DNA of 64,000 nucleotides from Annona cherimola (taxonomy: Eukaryota; Streptophyta; Magnoliopsida; Magnoliales; Annonaceae): NCBI GenBank assembly GCA_030490835.1, contig CM059971.1:45804012-45868011 (forward strand). The letters are read 5' to 3'. Under the pieces are notes generated by a model. That model ran no database searches. It was not told the origin of the DNA and saw only the letters and a list, made by a program, of their open reading frames with translations. Made by a program: the position numbers and the translations under genes. This document shows positions 34,039 to 46,602 of the stretch, in pieces (the first letter of the stretch is position 1; every line of letters begins with the position of its first letter).

Positions 34039-37000
34039 TATAACGCCCCAGCTCGAGCGTCACAACCTTACCTCAAGATCGTTCGACTGATAAACATGAT
34101 CAGGATTGTTGCCCTGTCACACGATGGGTTTTAATAGATATTTATCCAATTAATTATGTTTCTATAGGAGTTTAATTCCTCATATTTTCATTTCATGCAT
34201 ATCTGAGTCATTTCCGTCCAATAATGTCATAACTAGACATGATTTTCATAACATATTTCAAACCATCACATAAATTAGATGTCACTGCATGTATCATCCA
34301 AAGTTGACAACATAAGACATCAAAGTATTTACAATCATACGACATAAGTTTTTCACAATATGAAAACTCATAACGTTTTTCTCATTTCGTCAATGGATAG
34401 CTCCTGCTCCTTTGCCAGGTCTCTTCTTTCACCTGTCTATGGGTTTGGAAAATGAAAATGTGAGTCGAAACTCAATAAGCAAACTTATTTTTTGCAGGCA
34501 ATTCATTTTGAAGGCATATTTATTTAAAAGCATTTTTCTCCCTTCAGTAGAGACACTTATCAAGTGATCAATTACCTGTGGAGCAAAAACCTTTTCATAA
34601 ATCATTTGTACACATTTCATAAACATTTCATGAACATTGGATGTGCAAATTCATCATTTCCATTGATGACGTTATCCTTCATGTGACGGTACGCTAGCAC
34701 GGGGAACTTCTTTCATGACGTGATCTTTTCCATCATTGGCGCTGACCTACCGACTTGGCAACGTCAAGGGGGACTCTTTGTCCATTTACTACCTCGACTA
34801 GCCTACTTGATTTCCAATTCATGCAAGACTTTTAGTCACCCCGGCAACATATACCCCCTTACACATGGAACTTGTCATTCTCATGTAGAGAATTCTTTGC
34901 ATCATCCCTTTTGAAACATCATATAAACTCATGTTTCAACACATTTCAAGCATAATTAAGAAACCATAAGCAATCATTTATTTCAATATAAACAAGGAAT
35001 GACCATCCTTAAATACCTTGTAATGAAAACCAAAATCATTTAGAAAGCTGCTTGCTTAGCTTTCCGTTTCGCTTATACCTTTACCTTTCCCTATACATAC
35101 AAGAATGATATAACATTCATATATTTTCTTTGCTTGCATTCAACTCAGTTTTCCAACCCATTTTTATTAACATACATAATTCTTTCGACTTCTCAAGTCG
35201 TTACGCCCGTATAGCATATACTTGTGCATTATATGGGCTATTACACATTACACATCACATTTAGTCCCATAAGTAGGGTAACCATTCAACCATATAATAA
35301 TCATCCAATAATTATCATTTAATGTCTCATTACCTTTCTTAAGGCATTTTCCACTTATTTTCCGAAATTCACACATCGTTGCTCATTTTAAACACCCGTT
35401 ATTGCCTTAAGCATCATTAATTAATCCCAAAATTTGAGATAAAAATCATGCAATTATAAACAGAAATATATTCACAAAATTTATCATATTTTCATGCATT
35501 TTTTCACAAAACCAAATTACATAGGTCATTTACCACTCATGCATGTCTATCCTTTCACATATAGCCATTTAACAACACATATATGAGGCATTTCATAAAA
35601 TTTCCCAAGACAGCAATTTAATCCAAATTTCAGCATGATAATTATCCTTAATTATCACTGTACTTAGGGTATTGTTATGGAATTTAAATACACTAATCAT
35701 AGGTGTCCAAAACAGCAACTTTGGAACCCATTTTTCACCTGTTTAATGTGTCTTTTGACACATAACCCTAAGCAGATTTATAAATCCTAATTTTCCGCAA
35801 TTAATCCAAATTTTCCTAACCCAAATTTATTTATTAACATAAATATCAATTTGGATCATTTCTGCATAGGTTTCATATTTCTTTTTGATTTTTTTCTCCA
35901 ACTATCCACATATGCTGATCTCAAGCGTACTGAAATCTCAAAATATTGAATTAATATCAAATCAAGTATTTTTTATCTAAAATTACTAAAATAACTTAAT
36001 AACTACATTAATTAACCAAAATAAATATTTCCAACATAAAATATTAATCATTTATATTTATTTTGATATTTTTACCTTGCGGGACAGCAACATCCATTTT
36101 CAGACATCCTGAACCACGTTAATTATGGTATATATTTATACCAATCAAAACCAAATTTTTATTTTATTCTTGTCATCCTAAATATTTCTTATATATCTTG
36201 TAAAATATTCAACTCAAAATTACTCGTATAAATTATTAAAAATCCTTTGGTGCAGCTGATCCGGCCACCCGTATAACCCTGTTCAGGTTGATATTCTCAG
36301 ATTTTTCATTTGAAAATTTCTTATCATTTTAAGCTGAAAATTGGTTAGTTAGTTAATAACCCCATAATTATTCTTTCCAAAAATGTTCATACCAAAATTC
36401 ATCCATTTACTGTTCCGTTCATATTTTAGTTTACAACATCATATAACTTCCAGATTTGAGGTATAAAATCAAGATTAACATATACTTACTTGATTAATTG
36501 ATAATCCCTATTTCCCCCCTTATTTTTCCCTTGTTTTTCTTCCTTCTTTTCTGTCTCTATAGCTGGACGTGATGGCTACCTTGGGGAAGAATAATTTCAG
36601 CACTTAGAAAAATCACAACACCCATATCACTTGAACGTGCATTCCCTTTTATAGAGCTGGAATTTCCAGCTGTGGGCCCCACTTTGGAGCTGTATTTTCC
36701 ACATCATTTAATGTATTCTTATCCCCTTCATCTGTTGGACAAGTATTAGCCATTTAAAATAATTTTTACACATTTTAATAAAACCAAAAATCTACTTACA
36801 TCTCAACCGTACAGCAGTCCACCAAATCACATCCACCATTGCTGCCCATTTTCATATTTTTTCTTTTTTTTATTAATCTACATTTAAGGGTAAATCCTAC
36901 AAATAATTACCCTTCAATTCATGTATTAATTTTTCATAATTAATTTAGCAAAAATGGCAGCAACCACACATCATTTTGCACGTCATTTGCATGCAACAAG

Positions 37001-37973
37001 CTGTCCACTTTTCATCCATCCATGGCAGCTGCTGTTCACGAATTTCTTAGAATTTTTTCACATAATTAAATGCTCATTTATGTATCCCAACTTGTCAGCT
37101 ATTTATGTGCATAATTTATAAAATTAAAAATTTAAAAAAATCCAGCAATAACATCACTTGAACGTCCATGTTTGGACACCTCACCTATGCTCACTTTGAG
37201 CTCTTTCCATAGCTCATTAATTCTAGAAAAATATCCAAAGAATTTCCACACATATTAATGCATAAAATACCATGCATTGCACCTGCATTTGACACCTATT
37301 TGTTTCATTAAAAATTGCATTTAATCCATGCACCTTTTGCCTTAAATGCATGGTACGCTTGAGGTGTAAAAGTCAACTATGTGCACCTTTTTCAATTCAG
37401 GTATTTTCCCAACATAATTAGCATAATCTAAACCATCCAAAATGTTCATCTCATAATTTCATTCAACCGTTTCAAATTTCATCTCAATCTGATTTTACTA
37501 GCTCTCGTTATAGCCGTTTAAAGTTAACGGTTGAATTTGAGATATGATCAATAAATCATCAAAATAATTTCATCAAGGATTTTCATAACCCAACAATTCC
37601 ATAATACCAAGGCCAACCTCATCAACTTTCATCTCAAATTTCACTTGATTCCGCCTTACAGGCATTGAGTTATGAATTTTTCTATGATTTTTGGCCTTAA
37701 TTTCTTAATTACATTTTAGCCTCCATAAATTTAATCATGGTTACTATCATGATTATTCATAACAAATTTTCACATTTAAATTCTTATTAAGCCCCTCGAG
37801 TCATACCAACTCACTTTGGGCTCCGGCGATTAAATTTTTAATCACCGTTTCCAATAGAAACCCTAATTCAAAATGTGACATAATTCGCAAAAATCATTCA
37901 AAATTCATTTTTATCGTATATAAATCATGTATATATGTTCAATACATCCCATCGAGTCCTACATAGTTAGGGG
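34039..37973 (-). repeat. Long Ty3-type LTR, cut at right by Copia element 1
   Basis: Starts TATAACGCCCCAGCTCGAGC, probably a mutated TGTAACGCCCC, and runs to TAGTTAGGGG at 37973 where the Copia LTR begins; the expected last bases TTTCACA are missing. It is colinear with 14321-18058, and has the TATA box at 36646-36655. It carries an insertion relative to 14321-18058 at about 35830-36500 that is shared with the solo LTR (compare 22440-23150), so there are two length types of this LTR. Confidence 0.75.
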
Positions 37974-39593
37974 TGTTGGGTCCCGAATAGATGGCAAAAC
38001 CCAAGAGGGGAGGGGTGAATTGGGTTCTTAAAAATTTCTTTCGGTAACTTAAAAACTTAACCCCTTGTAGAATTAATCCCCTTTAATGAAGAAACTGAAT
38101 GGAAAGCAAAGTAATAAAGAGAGCAGAAATAAAAACAAGTAGACAAGGATTTTATAGTGGTTCGGGCAACCTCCCTACTCCACTCTTCCAAGCTCACACA
38201 CCTTGTGACTTGGGTTCCACTATTGTATTCTCTCAATACAATTAGAGCCTCTTGCTCTCTTCTAGATTCAAAGCTCTAGGGGGCATCAACAACTAGAGCC
38301 ACTTGCTCTCTTCTAGATTCTAGCTCTAGGGGGCATCAACAACTAGCACAAGTAGGTGATGAGTCACACTCCAATCACACACTACTTTGCTATCACTTGA
38401 TCTTAGCTACCCAAGCTAAATCAAGTTCAATACAAACAAATAATCAATGAAAGTAAACTACACTTTACAGGTGTGTATAAACGATTTAGCACAGGGAAGA
38501 ACTTGTAGATGATGGCTTTGAAGTTTCTGAATGTAGCTCTTGCAACTTGAAGCACAATTCTTCCTCTCTTGATTGGCTTGATCACTTTAATGCTCTTGTA
38601 GATAGGAGTTATGCTCACTTAATGTTTTCCAACTACTTCCCTCGTCCACCATGATTGCTATTTATAATTTTGGAGGGAATCCGAACGTTAGAAGGTAGGT
38701 GGCGCGCATTTAATGCGCCAACGTTCGAATTAATTCCGACCGTTGCGACCCAAGTCGCATGTGGAGTCGACTTGGCCTGCGACTTGGCTTCCAAGTCGCA
38801 CCTGGAGTCGACTTCGTGTGCGACTCCAGTTCTTCAGATTTCCAAGTCCGAGTCTGGGTCAACTTGGCCTTCAGTCCTCAACTCAAGTCGATCCTGGAGT
38901 CGACTTGGGTTGCGACTTGGCGTGGTCTTTTGCAAGAACACCTTGATCTTCTTGAACTGGCTTGTACTTTGTTAAATTGGTCTTCATGACTTGGATATTT
39001 CTTCATTTAGAATAAGCTTGAAGATTAGCTTTGGACTTGATAGACTTGATTTGAACTTTGACTATAAATCTTAGCTTTTGATCTTCAAGAAACTTCAGTT
39101 GCTTTTTTTGAGAATGAACTTTGCATCTTATTCCAAATGGATCCTTGGAATAAGATTGAAACTTTAATCTTCAAGTCTGAACTTCTCAAGTCGAAGTTGG
39201 AGTCGACCTCGTCTGCGACTTCGCCCAAGTCGCACCTGGAGTCGACTTGGGTTGCGACTTCGTCATGTCCGTTTCTACTTTTTCAACTCTGGATGCTTGA
39301 AGTCGATGCTGGAGTCGACTTCGTCTGCGACTTGGTTTCCTAAGTCGCACCTGGAGTCGACTTGGCCTGCGACTTCACTTGTTCTTCTCCCCTTTTCAGC
39401 TCTGGACAGATTTGACTTCTTGAAGTCGATCTTGGAGTCGACTTGGTATACGACTTGGCTTCCATACTTGATTCTCTTCAAATGAATATTCCTTAAACAA
39501 TTCCACAAACTTGTTAGTAGCCAAGACTTACTCAAATTTAGTTTGTTAATCATCAAAACATAGATTTAGCTAATTTTCCACATATTTCCAACA
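37974..39593 (-). repeat. 3' LTR of Copia element 1
   Basis: 1620 bp, edges TGTTGGGTCCCGAATAG and ATATTTCCAACA. It has a doubled unit of about 53 bp with CTCTTGCTCTCTTCTAGATTC at 38247-38345, a TATA box on the minus strand (38659-38666), and many AAGTCGACTT-type motifs at 38750-38915 and 39185-39460, all upstream of TATA. Confidence 0.95.
38659..38666 (-). promoter_or_regulatory. TATA box of Copia 1 LTR
   Basis: TATAAATA on the minus strand, about 930 bp from the LTR start and below the palindrome array; the same in the 5' LTR at 45613-45620. Confidence 0.6.
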
Positions 39594-39607
39594 ATCTCCC
39601 CCTTTTT
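39594..39607 (-). other. Polypurine tract of Copia element 1
   Basis: Minus-strand AAAAAGGGGGAGAT directly before the 3' LTR start TGTTGGAAATATG. The same tract also lies outside the 5' LTR at 46548-46561 (see findings). Confidence 0.9.
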
Positions 39608-39945
39608 GATGATTGACAAAACCGATTTGAGTGGATACCTTTCATTAAAAATAATATGCTCATATTGCATTTTAAAATCATGCTTATGCTCATGCAAACA
39701 GAACATTCACATATAAATATCATGTAAGTATATCCTACTCTCTTCCCCATTCTTACTCTTCTTCTTTCATCTCTCTCCCTTTTAATCATCTCTCTCCCCT
39801 TTTTAATCATTAAGACTTATACTCAATTTTTCAACTCAAATACTCTTCTTCTCCTTAAATCTCTCTCCCCCTTTTTGTCAATATATCAAAAAGATTAGAG
39901 GGTAATCAAAGAGATAGGTGGGTTAGCTCCCCCTAAGTTTATGCT

Positions 39946-42133
39946 TTAAGTTAGTTCAAGCATTCCCATGTCATTTCTAAGCTTATAAAATGCTTCTTTT
40001 GCTAGGGGCTTAGTGAATATATCTGCAACTTGATCCTCTGTTCTTACATATATCAAACATATGTCATGATTTTCTACATGTTCTCTAATGAAATGATGTC
40101 TAAGGTCTATATGTTTGGTCCTAGAATGCAAGACTGGATTCTTGGTTAGACATATGGCACTTGTATTATCACATTTGATAGGTATATCTTTGAAATCCAT
40201 GCCATAGTCCCTAAGTTGCTGTTTCATCCAAAGTAATTGAGCACAACAGCTCCCGGCGGCAATATATTCGGCTTCCGCCGTAGATAGAGCAACACTAGTT
40301 TGTTTTCTTGAAAACCATGAAACCAACATGCTTCCAAGAAACTGACATGTTCCACTAGTGCTTTTTCTATCTACTTTGTAACCAGCAAAATCCGCATCCG
40401 AGTAGCCGATTAGATCAAAATTAGAGCCCTTTGGATACCATAGTCCTAAATTGGTAGTGTCTACTAGATATCTAAAAATTCTTTTCACAGCTACCAAGTG
40501 TGATTCTTTTGGGCATGATTGAAATCTAGAGCACATACACACACTAAACAAAATGTCTGGCCTAGAAGCAGTTAAATACAATAAGGAACCTATCATGCTT
40601 CTATACACTTTCATATCAACTAATTTTCCCTTTTCATCTTTGTCCATTTTGATTGTGGAGCTCATGGGCGTGTTTGCTCCTTTGTTGTTCTCCATGCCAA
40701 ACTTCTTGAGCATCTCCTTGATGTATTTGGACTGGTTTATGAAGATTCCTTCATTTAGTTGCTTGATTTGCAGTCCAAGGAAGAAGTTTAGCTCTCCCAT
40801 CATGCTCATCTCAAACTCTTTCTGCATAAGCTCAGAAAATTCTTGGCAAAGAGTTTCATTAGTAGCACCAAAAATAATATCATCAACATAAATTTGAATG
40901 ATCAAAATATCCTTTTCTTTATACTTGATAAACAAGGTGGTGTCTACCTTTCCCTTTTGAAAATTATGATCAATCAAAAACTTGCTTAGTCTATCATACC
41001 AAGCTCTTGGGGCTTGTTTCAATCCATATAATGCTTTGGTCAACTTGTACACAAATTTTGATTGATCTTTCTCCTCAAATCCAGGTGGTTGTTCTACATA
41101 CACCTCTTCATTTATATAACCATTTAGGAATGCACTTTTGACATCCATTTGAAACAATTTAAAGTTCATGTGAGATGCAAAAGCTAGTAAGATGCGAATT
41201 GCCTCTAATCTAGCAACTGGGGCATAGGATTCTTCAAAATCTATTCCTTCTTCTTGTGAGTATCCTTTTGCCACAAGTCTAGCTTTGTTCCTCACTACAA
41301 GTCCACTTTCATCTAATTTGTTCCTAAAGACCCACTTGGTGCCAATAACAATACAGTCATTTGGTCTAGGAACAAGGTGCCAAACTTGATTTCTTTCAAA
41401 TTGATTTAGCTCTTCTTGCATTGCTATAATCCAGTTTTCATCATCAAGAGCTTGATCAATGTTAGAAGGTTCAATTTTGGATACAAAAGCATATTGTCCA
41501 CAAACATTTTGCTTTGACCTTCTAGTTTTTACACCTTCATACACATTTCCTATAACTTGCTCAATTGGATGTGCATGATTGAATTTTAAATTAGTTGGAG
41601 GTTTATAGGAATCATCACCTTCACTTACCCTTTCCTCCATGGACTCTTCTTGCTTTTCCACATGCAGCCTTTCAAGGCCATTTGCTATGTCATCTGCATC
41701 ACTTGAATCATCCTTTCTTTTAAAGCATGGGTTAGTTTCATCAAAAACAACATGTATGGATTCTTCTACAACTTGGTTTCGTTTATTGAAAACTCTATAT
41801 GCTTTGCTATTTGATGAATAACCAAGGAATATTGCTTCATCACTTTTGGCATCAAGTTTTCCCAAGTTGGTTTTTCCATTGTTCAGAACATAACATGTGC
41901 ATCCAAAAGCATGAAAATAAGATATGTTTGGTTTCCTTCCTTTCCATAGCTCATATGGGGTCTTTTTCAAGATTGCTCTAATGGTAACTCGATTTAAAAC
42001 ATGACAAGCTGTGCTTACAGCTTCACCCCAAAATTTCTTAGATAATTTGCTCTCATTTAGCAATGTTCTAGCCATCTCTTGTATAGTTCTGTTTTTCCTT
42101 TCAACTACTCCATTTTGTTGTGGTCCTTGGTGC
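39946..42133 (-). pseudogene. Copia 1 pol: integrase C-terminus, reverse transcriptase, RNase H
   Basis: The open frame of 754 codons (42210-39946) is real from [12 protein letters not shown] (residue 31) onward. Integrase core ends near 100 with AFGCTCYV; the reverse transcriptase runs from about 290 ([12 protein letters not shown]) through [14 protein letters not shown] (350-364) and the catalytic YVDDIIFG at 441-448; RNase H lies around 620-740 with [19 protein letters not shown] and [13 protein letters not shown], ending [19 protein letters not shown]. This part is intact, about 720 residues. It is cut off from the upstream pol by a frameshift near 42135, so the polyprotein cannot be made as one chain. 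The product would copy RNA into DNA in virus-like particles. Confidence 0.93.
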
Positions 42134-43018
42134 AGAAAATGTGTGATGAATTCCTTTTTCATTACATAATTCTGTGAATCGTTTGTTCTCAAATTCACCA
42201 CCATGGTCACTCCTTATACACAAAATGGTATTCTGTTTTTCATTTTCCACCAAGTTTACAAAAGTTGAAAATATAGAGAAAGCTTCATCTTTGCTAGCTA
42301 AGAGAATTACCCATGTAAATCTTGAAAAGTCATCAACAATCACAAATACATATTTCTTTCCACAAATGGTTAAGATGTCGGATGGCCCATATAGATCCAT
42401 GTGTAGCAATTCAAGTGGCCTAGTGGTGGAAATATCCTTTTTGGTAGAAAAAGACATCTTTGGTTGTTTAGATAATTGACATGCCTTACATAATTTATTT
42501 TTGTCATATTTCAACTTAGGCAAGCCTTCTACCAAACACTTTTTCCATAGGGTCTTTATGTTTCTCATGTTTATATGCCCAAGCCTTTTATGCCAAACCC
42601 ATGGATCATTATCAATGGCCATTAGACATTGACCATTTAGTTCATCAAGTGAAACCAAATATACATTTCCATGTCTTTTTCCACTAAACATGATATGTTC
42701 ACCATCAAATACATTGCATATAGATGATTCAAACACAACCTTATATCCTTTATCACATAATTGGCTAATGCTCATTAAGTTATGCTTGAGTCCTTCAACA
42801 AACAAAACATCCTCCATGCATGCATTTGAGCTACTGTAAATATTTCCTTTACCTTTGATTTTACCTTTCTCATTATTACCAAAGGCAACCGTTCCGTCGT
42901 TGCAAGGCTTAAGTTTGTGGAATAAACTTCTTTCTCCGGTCATGTGCCTTGAACAACCGCTATCCATGAACCACACATTGTTTGCCTTTGCCTTTAAACA
43001 AATCTGAAAAGTAAACAA
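42134..43018 (-). pseudogene. Copia 1 pol: protease and integrase N-terminal part
   Basis: Frame starts near 43018. Protease active site VWFMDSGCSRHMTG is intact (residues 14-27). The GAG-pre-integrase zinc-binding part has HKRLGHINMRNIKTL and CKACQLSK (HHCC type), followed by the integrase core with LLHMDLYGPSD, FVIVDDFSRFTWVILL and [11 protein letters not shown], so the D and D of the DDE triad are present. The frame goes wrong after HHTFSAPRT; the continuation PQQNG lies in the next frame, consistent with a loss of two bases. It follows gag after 7 bp in a different frame, so gag and pol are in different phases. Confidence 0.9.
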
Positions 43019-43025
43019 ATAATCC

Positions 43026-44879
43026 TTATCTCTTTGGTACCCATTTTATGGGTCCAATTGGGTTAGTAATATTGTTCAACCTTTGTTGTTCTAATTTTGA
43101 AAGCCCAAATCTTGTGTTTCTTGGAACCCAAACTAATTTAGCACCATGGTCAAATAATCTCTTAAGGTTACACTTATAAACTTTATGACCCATTTTGTTG
43201 CAAAAGTTGCAAGCCATTGGTAATCTAGGAGTAGGCCTCCAAGTATATTTTGGTTCAAATGTTGGTCTTTTAGTCCACATAACATTTCTCCTTTGTGGCT
43301 TGTATATAGGTGCAATTTTGGTTTGAAGTTTTCCAAGTGTTGGCACATTAGATTTACCACTTTCATTTTGCTCAAATCTATAATAACCAAGACCTCTTTT
43401 GTTTGTTTGAGCAGTCATGTTCAGAAACATCTTTACACTTTCTCCTGGATTAGAGAACTTTGCTAATGATTCATTTAAGGATTTGTTCTCCTTTTTCAGT
43501 TTCTCTACTTCTTTCCATAACAATTCATTTTCTTCTTTCATTTTTGTTGTTCTTTCAGCTAGTTTTCCATTTTCAATAATAACAAAGTTACATTGTTGTT
43601 TCTTTGAGGACAACTTGTTTCCTAGCTTTTTGATTTCCTCATATAATGAATCATAGGCAGTTTGTAGTTCTTCTAATTCAGCACATTTGATGCAATTTTG
43701 AAAAGAAGAATAACTTGATTGAGAATAGCAAGGTTTGGAAGTTACCTCATCATTGCTTGTACATTTGGTTGAGGTGGATTGTTCTTCCAAAACTTCAGTC
43801 GTGTTTAAGCATAGCAAGTCCTCTTCTTGCTCGATTCGTGCCATGCAACATATTCTTGCACAGTTGGCTGCATCATTGTCGTCAGTTGAAGAGCTGCATG
43901 TTGATGAAGTTTCCTCGTTGACGAACATGCCTCTTCCTCTTGGCCTTTGGTATTTTCTTCTTTCATGATTCTCCTTTAGCCTTTCTTCCGGTGTAGGACA
44001 TTGAGCTTGCATATGTCCTACGCCCCCGCATCGGTAGCATTTTGTGACCTCCTTCTTCTTTTCTTTTTGTGGTCTTTCTTTGAAGTCTTTAAGGTTCTTT
44101 TCTTTTCTCACAAATTTTCGAAACTTATGAGTAAGAAGTGCAATATCTTCATCACCATTGTTAGACGAGGAGGTAGACTCATCTGAGTTGCGTGCCGCTT
44201 TTAATGCAATGATTTTCTTCCCTTTATGATTCTCTTCGTTTCTTCTCTTAATTAGCTCGTGTGACATTAGTGAGCTAATTAGATCTTCTAGCTTTAGGGT
44301 GTTGAGGTCTTTCGCTTCTTCAATAGCTGTAATCTTTGGAGTCCATGAATCCGGTAGAGCTCTTAGTATCTTCATTACCTGTTCGGATTCAGAGATAGCT
44401 TTTCCAAGACCTTTGAGAGCATTAGTAATCTTAGAAAATCTTGCAAACATTTCAGAAATATTTTCAGTGTCTAGCATTCTAAAACTTTTCAACTCTCCTA
44501 TCAAAATATTTCTCCTAGTCCCTTGGACTTGGGAGGTTCCTTCATAAATGGATGTTAGAGTATCCCATATCTCTTTTGCAGTCAAACAAGAAGATACTCT
44601 ATCATACTCCGAAGCCGTAAGAGCACAAAATAAAGAGTTCATAGCCTTAGCATTGCTCTTGACGGTTCTTACTTCCTCTTCGGTCCATTTGGAAGCTCAT
44701 TCATCAATTGGCAAAGTTACACCGTCTTGGATAGCAATCCAAGAATCCATATCGGTAGCCATGATTAGTTGCTTCATACGAAGCTTCCAATAACCAAAGT
44801 TGTTCCCATCAAACAATGGTGGCCTTGTAAAAGATTGGCCCTCGGCAAAAGTGGGAACGGAAGTGGATTGGGATGCCAT
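43026..44879 (-). pseudogene. Copia 1 gag, single in-frame stop
   Basis: Starts at 44879 with MASQSTSVPTFAEGQSF and NNFGYWKLRMKQLIMATD. The frame is open to 43026 except for TGA at 44697-44699, where element 2 has AGA (Arg), so an Arg codon has mutated. Other parts: NILIGELKSFRMLDTENISE (gag domain), zinc knuckle CYRCGGVGHMQAQC at about residue 281, a coiled coil (KMKEENELLWKEVEKLKKEN) at about 450, a second knuckle-like CNFCNKMGHKVYKC near the C-terminus and a final GPIKWVPKR. The order with two knuckles and a coiled coil is as in SIRE-type gag. Without read-through only 60 residues would be made from this start; a Met at 44642 could start the remaining 538. Confidence 0.92.
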
Positions 44880-44910
44880 AAGGTTGGATCTCTTTGGTTC
44901 AATTCAAAGA

Positions 44911-44925
44911 CCTGCTCTGATACCA
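44911..44925 (-). other. Initiator tRNA-Met PBS of Copia element 1
   Basis: Minus-strand TGGTATCAGAGCAGG two bases after the 5' LTR end. Confidence 0.92.
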
Positions 44926-44927
44926 CT

Positions 44928-46547
44928 TGTTGGGTCCCGAATAGATGGCAAAACCCAAGAGGGGAGGGGTGAATTGGGTTCTTAAAAATTTCTTTCGGTA
45001 ACTTAAAAACTTAACCCCTTGTAGAATTAATCCCCTTTAATGAAGAAACTGAATGGAAAGCAAAGTAATAAAGAGAGCAGAAATAAAAACAAGTAGACAA
45101 GGATTTTATAGTGGTTCGGGCAACCTCCCTACTCCACTCTTCCAAGCTCACACACCTTGTGACTTGGGTTCCACTATTGTATTCTCTCAATACAATTAGA
45201 GCCTCTTGCTCTCTTCTAGATTCAAAGCTCTAGGGGGCATCAACAACTAGAGCCACTTGCTCTCTTCTAGATTCTAGCTCTAGGGGGCATCAATAACTAG
45301 CACAAGTAGGTGATGAGTCACACTCCAATCACACACTACTTTGCTATCACTTGATCTTAGCTACCCAAGCTAAATCAAGTTCAATACAAACAAATAATCA
45401 ATGAAAGTAAACTACACTTTACAGGTGTGTATAAACGATTTAGCACAGGGAAGAACTTGTAGATGATGGCTTTGAAGTTTCTGAATGTAGCTCTTGCAAC
45501 TTGAAGCACAATTCTTCCTCTCTTGATTGGCTTGATCACTTTAATGCTCTTGTAGATAGGAGTTATGCTCACTTAATGTTTTCCAACTACTTCCCTCGTC
45601 CACCATGATTGCTATTTATAATTTTGGAGGGAATCCGAACGTTAGAAGGTAGGTGGCGCGCATTTAATGCGCCAACGTTCGAATTAATTCCGACCGTTGC
45701 GACCCAAGTCGCATGTGGAGTCGACTTGGCCTGCGACTTGGCTTCCAAGTCGCACCTGGAGTCGACTTCGTGTGCGACTCCAGTTCTTCAGATTTCCAAG
45801 TCCGAGTCTGGGTCAACTTGGCCTTCAGTCCTCAACTCAAGTCGATCCTGGAGTCGACTTGGGTTGCGACTTGGCGTGGTCTTTTGCAAGAACACCTTGA
45901 TCTTCTTGAACTGGCTTGTACTTTGTTAAATTGGTCTTCATGACTTGGATATTTCTTCATTTAGAATAAGCTTGAAGATTAGCTTTGGACTTGATAGACT
46001 TGATTTGAACTTTGACTATAAATCTTAGCTTTTGATCTTCAAGAAACTTCAGTTGCTTTTTTTGAGAATGAACTTTGCATCTTATTCCAAATGGATCCTT
46101 GGAATAAGATTGAAACTTTAATCTTCAAGTCTGAACTTCTCAAGTCGAAGTTGGAGTCGACCTCGTCTGCGACTTCGCCCAAGTCGCACCTGGAGTCGAC
46201 TTGGGTTGCGACTTCGTCATGTCCGTTTCTACTTTTTCAACTCTGGATGCTTGAAGTCGATGCTGGAGTCGACTTCGTCTGCGACTTGGTTTCCTAAGTC
46301 GCACCTGGAGTCGACTTGGCCTGCGACTTCACTTGTTCTTCTCCCCTTTTCAGCTCTGGACAGATTTGACTTCTTGAAGTCGATCTTGGAGTCGACTTGG
46401 TATACGACTTGGCTTCCATACTTGATTCTCTTCAAATGAATATTCCTTAAACAATTCCACAAACTTGTTAGTAGCCAAGACTTACTCAAATTTAGTTTGT
46501 TAATCATCAAAACATAGATTTAGCTAGTTTTCCACATATTTCCAACA
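44928..46547 (-). repeat. 5' LTR of Copia element 1
   Basis: 1620 bp, equal to 37974-39593 except for two transitions seen by eye. It carries the same TATA box and motif arrays. Unlike a normal insertion its outer edge is not followed by a target duplication but by 55 bp copied from the inner side of the 3' LTR. Confidence 0.95.
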
Positions 46548-46602
46548 ATCTCCCCCTTTTTGATGATTGACAAAACCGATTTGAGTGGATACCTTTCATT
46601 AA
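46548..46602 (-). repeat. 55-bp copy of internal Copia 1 sequence outside the 5' LTR
   Basis: Identical to 39594-39648 (polypurine tract plus GATGATTGACAAAACCGATT and on), then diverges at once. So the direct repeat of the element is 1675 bp, longer than the LTR. Confidence 0.9.

Larger units (their letters stand above)
37974..46547 (-). mobile_element. SIRE-like Copia element 1, young, two nearly identical LTRs
   Basis: Minus-strand element of 8574 bp: LTRs of 1620 bp at 44928-46547 (5') and 37974-39593 (3'), initiator tRNA-Met PBS, gag, protease, integrase, reverse transcriptase, RNase H, polypurine tract. By eye the LTRs differ at two positions (38340/45294 and 39573/46527). The gag has two zinc knuckles and a long coiled-coil part, as in the SIRE/Maximus lineage, but there is no env-like ORF between RNase H and the 3' LTR. 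Defects are few: one stop in gag, and one small frameshift in integrase. Confidence 0.93.

Noticed and set aside
38655..39556. ORFs with repeated ESTSATW or VDSKIDF-like peptides in Copia LTRs (both strands)
   Set aside because: They are translations of the AAGTCGACTT arrays and are found in U3, on both strands.
40553..40891. ORF antisense to Copia 1 reverse transcriptase
   Set aside because: Shadow of the pol frame; no independent signal.
44911..44925. tRNA-like sequence (also at 30066, 46758, 60308, 10864)
   Set aside because: These are 15-18-base primer-binding sites complementary to tRNA 3' ends, not tRNA genes; no cloverleaf around them.
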